From: Rachycentron canadum
Lineage: Eukaryota; Chordata; Actinopteri; Carangiformes; Rachycentridae
Assembly: GCA_038496675.1 (NCBI GenBank)
Contig: CM076653.1
Location: 22,104,252 to 22,168,251, forward strand
DNA: 64,000 bases
Reading direction: 5' to 3'
Every line of letters begins with the position of its first letter. The stretch's first letter is position 1. The notes beneath the pieces were generated by a model, which was not told the DNA's origin, made no database searches, and worked only from the letters and a program-made list of their open reading frames with translations. Below are positions 60,781 to 64,000 of the stretch, in pieces. A program made the position numbers and the translations under genes.

Positions 60781-63079
60781 CTACACAGGGTTTGTAGGAA
60801 GAAAAACCAAGATTATGATGCTGAAGCTGAAGCAGTTTAAGCCTGCTAGACGTTTGCATACAACAGATCTAGTGTCTTATTTTATTGTATTGTCTTATTT
60901 TAGAGCAAAGCCAGATAGGTGAGGTTCCTAGAATAAAGACTACTGATTATTGTCCTCCATCACATACTGTGGAAGAACATTAAAACCTGTTTGCTTGTCC
61001 ACACCAGCACCCGACTGGTGTGTTAGGACACTCTTATTTAAATTAAATTATTATTGTATTGATGAAGATTTTAATAAGGTTTGTGTTGAAAAGCAATGCA
61101 AAGTTTACCCTGGTTTGTTGCAGAGGTTAGACAGTTTTAGTGGTGTTACTCTCAGGAAGAACCTCCAAAATCAAGGAAAGATTCCACAGCTGTTTCAATA
61201 TGACTCTACGCATGTTGCTGCTTTCATCTGTCACTGCTTGCATAAATGCAATAAACACACACGCACGCACACACAAACCCACATTCACACACAAGCTTGT
61301 ACTCAGATGTAAAAGATTACATTCAAAGCCAGTTGTCCTGTGTGGGAAGACAACTGTGCCACTCTGTGTATTGGACACTCTGCCAAAGGAAAATCCCTGC
61401 TGACGAACAGAGATATTCAGACTTAGAAAGAGGTAAATATTTCAGACTTCTTCACTGACGCTGTTCTGCTCACTCTGAGTCACAGACTACATAGATGGCT
61501 TTGGTTACAGTCAGCCAGACTCGGAACTCCCACTCTTGAATCATACAGCTCTGGTGCATGTAAAGGGAAATCCTCCATGGATAAAGAAAATGTTTAGGTT
61601 TAAAATGAGCCACGCACGGCAGCTTTTTTTGGTCACAAACACACAAAAGCATTCACCCAGCACATACGTGCACGTTTGCCGCCTAGCCGTAGCACAAAAA
61701 TCAAGCTAAATATGTTGGAGTCTTACTATGTGGTTTGAAGTATACAGCACATGACACACTCTGTGCGCTCACATTATTTGTTTTGTTTTCATGACAACGG
61801 TTGAATCAAATGTACGAACAATGTCCCATTCCAACCCTGCACAGGACTTTATGTCAGTACCGTATTACTTATGTTTCTGACATCTGGAATTGTGCACATG
61901 AGATGAGAGGAATATAAAAGATGTGAGACACTCATGTTTATATGAGGTTTATACAAGCTTTCCAGGAACTCCTTGCCACTCGTTATAATGAAATGTACTG
62001 TGTTGCATGCATATACCCTACAATGGTAGGTAATGATGCTGATGTATACATCTGCATCATTACAGCATAAAAGAGAGACACAGCCAACGCAGCCATAACA
62101 GAGCGGGGGAATGCGTATCCAGATAGTTTTATTAGATTAAATAATTTGCAGAATATGCATGTGTTTTACCTCTTTTTCTTCCTCTGTCAATAGCAAGTTT
62201 GTGTAACTAGAGCACTCTCCATCAAATCCTCCCCTGTTTCCATTCCTCTATAATTTGTAAGCACTGTAGTTCCACACACACACATACACACACACACACA
62301 CACAAGCATGTACACTCCTGCAGAGGATCAATTCAATGGAGTGCTGCCAAACAGAACCAAAATAATTGAAGTATACCAGTCTAACTAACTGAGAGGCACA
62401 TTAGATGGAGGTTCCCTCGTTCCCCCGGAAAAAAAATTTATGCAGCTCTGTTAACATCTATGAATCCTGAGGGGCTTACCTTATTGCTTCAGGGGTTCTG
62501 AGTGTGAAGCCAGTGCACTGTCTTTCCAATGAAATGTTTATTCCTCTTTTGAGGAGAGTTTGCCACTTGAGTTAAATTCACAGATATTTTGCAGAGGGAT
62601 ATTCAGTCATAAATATGGAAATAAACACCTCAAATGGCACAGCCTTAACCTTTAATGCATTTACTGCTGCAAAACTAGCTTTTAGTAGAGGGTTATAGTC
62701 AACTCTTTCATTCCTCTCACTTTATTTTGAGCTTTTTACATACTTGAGAGGGAAAAAAAACTCTTCTGGTTGACATGAGGGCAATCTTGTGTCTAGATTT
62801 ATCTTCCTGGAATGAGGATACATACAACATTTCAACTCCTCACTATCAGTGAACTTTAATTATTAATAATAAACAGCATAAATTCTATTATTTTTTAATT
62901 TTATTTAAATGAGTATTCATTGTGAGATCCAGTACCACTGGTTATTTTCAAGGATTCAATCCAGATTCAGCCCAGACTAAAATATGCAATTTTCTGGCTG
63001 GCACTGCAACTTTTGTTGATACAAGACAAAAGAAGTTATGAGAACAAGTTCCTCACCTTCTACCGCTCTCTTTCCACAG

Positions 63080-63237
63080 CAACAGGAGCAGGACCCCACC
63101 AACCTTTACATCTCCAACCTGCCGGTGTCCATGGACGAGCAGGAGCTGGAGAACATGCTGAAGCCCTTTGGTCACGTCATTTCCACACGGATACTAAGGG
63201 ATGCCAACGGCCTGAGCAGAGGAGTTGGCTTTGCCAG
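63080..63237 (+). CDS. rbms3: rbms3 coding exon: RRM2 (first two-thirds)
   Basis: This 158-base exon encodes 52 residues plus two bases of an arginine codon. It starts QQEQDPTNLYISNLP (RNP2 is LYISNL, 63104-63121), continues MDEQELENMLKPFGHVIST, and ends RILRDANGLSRGVGFA. RGVGFA (63218-63235) is the RNP1 core of RRM2, and the intron falls in the next Arg codon. The acceptor CTTTCCACAG ends at 63079 and the donor GTATAG starts at 63238. GHVIST and DANG favour RBMS3 over RBMS1, which I recall as GQVIST and DSSG. The rest of RRM2 (expected MEST...) must lie beyond 64000. Confidence 0.95.
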
Positions 63238-63518
63238 GTATAGACACGTGCACAAACATTATACAAGTGATTATCAAAGATCCAAATTTATTTCAGTGTA
63301 AGATTTTGCTGGACAAGCTACTGTACAATTACTGAATGGACAAAATACTACTGATTCATGACTATCACACAATGGTCCAGATCCATGTTTTAGATAATTG
63401 CTAGAGGCAATGTTACCACAAGCTGACTCCCTGCCATTTACAAGTAAAGGACTTAGCTCTAATGATACAACTCCACATTCCTCTACCCGTGGCCCCTTTA
63501 CCCTCCGCTGTGCGTGTT

Positions 63519-63520
<2 letters not shown>

Positions 63521-63594
<74 letters not shown>
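63521..63594. repeat. (TG)37 microsatellite
   Basis: A perfect TG array of about 74 bases, about 280 bases downstream of the RRM2 exon donor. Confidence 0.98.
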
Positions 63595-63595
<1 letters not shown>

Positions 63596-63688
63596 TCCTC
63601 TCAGTTACACAGTGGAGTGTGCCAGTGATTAGAATGCAGTCAGGACTCCATTCAGGGTCACTGGCAATGTGAAGAAAACCCAAGACAC

Positions 63689-63718
63689 GGACACACACGG
63701 ACACACACGGACACACAC
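63689..63718. repeat. 10-bp tandem repeat, three copies
   Basis: Three exact copies of GGACACACAC. Confidence 0.9.
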
Positions 63719-64000
63719 AGACATCCGTGTTCACATACCACATGCGCATGTATACACAATCTCTCTCTTTCCATTTTTCTCTCCCACACACACGCACACA
63801 TGCACTCACACACTGGCTTTTGCTTGCCAAGCAGGCAATTAGTCATTGAGCTGTGATTGGGTGAGCGGAGCTGAATAGGGGCAGACAAAGAGGACATGAC
63901 ACACAACAGATCAGACTGAATGGAGCTTTTAAACCAGGACAAAGGAGAGGAAACCCCATAGAAAACACACAGACACAAAAACACACACACATGCTCAGGC

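Larger units (their letters stand above)
36200..63079 (+). other. rbms3 inter-RRM intron (26.9 kb)
   Basis: The intron is bounded by GTAAGC at 36200 and CCACAG at 63079 and separates the two RRMs. It contains GT arrays (39461-39486, 39625-39695, 53156-53223), a TTCTC pentamer array (39861-39903), a mariner 5' end (41902-42250), a T38 tract with a hairpin (44145-44226) and a long GT/AC hairpin (49193-49249). It also holds a SINE-like piece (50805-50963), an assembly gap in a CT array (51704-52193), a purine-rich duplicated block (55719-56270) and a nested transposon cluster (58083-60780). The stretches 36400-39450, 43050-44100, 46080-47830, 53850-55700 and 60800-63070 look like ordinary unique intron sequence. 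Confidence 0.85.
63238..64000 (+). other. rbms3 intron within RRM2 (5' part)
   Basis: This is the start of the intron after the RRM2 exon, with donor GTATAG. It holds a long GT array (63521-63594) about 280 bases after the donor, a 10-bp tandem repeat (63689-63718) and other CA-rich sequence. It runs off the window end. Confidence 0.8.

Noticed and set aside
1..64000. CRISPR arrays, operons, prokaryotic regulators, or an undescribed gene cluster
   Set aside because: The sequence is a vertebrate intron-exon landscape. All regularly spaced repeats are microsatellites, and no cluster of novel genes is visible.

Overview
The window looks like part of a bony-fish (teleost, probably percomorph) nuclear genome. 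It is intron-dominated, very rich in (CA/GT)n and (CT/GA)n microsatellites, and carries fish-type Tc1/mariner and L2-like fossils. The only host protein-coding gene I can support is on the + strand: the middle of an RBMS-family single-stranded nucleic-acid binding protein gene. I assign it to rbms3. The residues after RNP2 and around both RNP1 motifs (NTNQCK, GHVIST, DANG-SRG) match my recollection of RBMS3 better than RBMS1 or RBMS2.

Layout: 1-19997 is the 3' part of a long upstream intron, and the N-terminal exon is not recognisable here. Coding exons are 19998-20182 (N-terminal linker, poly-glycine, start of RRM1), 28120-28178 (RRM1), 36108-36199 (end of RRM1 RNP1 to the inter-RRM linker) and 63080-63237 (first two-thirds of RRM2). 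The introns between them are about 7.9, 7.9 and 26.9 kb. All junctions are GT/AG and the reading frame is continuous across the four exons (phases 2, 1, 0, 2). The gene continues beyond 64000.

The introns hold transposon fossils. There is a Tc1-like transposase remnant at 23188-24072 and a second, 5'-end-only copy of the same family at 41902-42250. A nested cluster lies at 58083-60780: a minus-strand mariner-like element interrupted by a plus-strand L2-like LINE, next to a minus-strand LINE that has lost its RT palm. A decayed teleost repeat at 27031-28010 is interrupted by a MITE-like insert, and two SINE-like pieces are present. There are also more than a dozen long microsatellites, one assembly gap (383 N) inside a CT repeat, several polypurine/polypyrimidine blocks, and a few clean inverted repeats.

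I found no undescribed multi-gene system, no tRNA/rRNA genes, no CRISPR and no second host gene. The observations most worth checking are the nested transposon cluster, the poly-glycine tract and NAGNAG acceptor in the first exon, the perfect inverted repeats at 44194-44226 and 49193-49249, and several low-repeat intronic stretches that read like candidate conserved non-coding elements.
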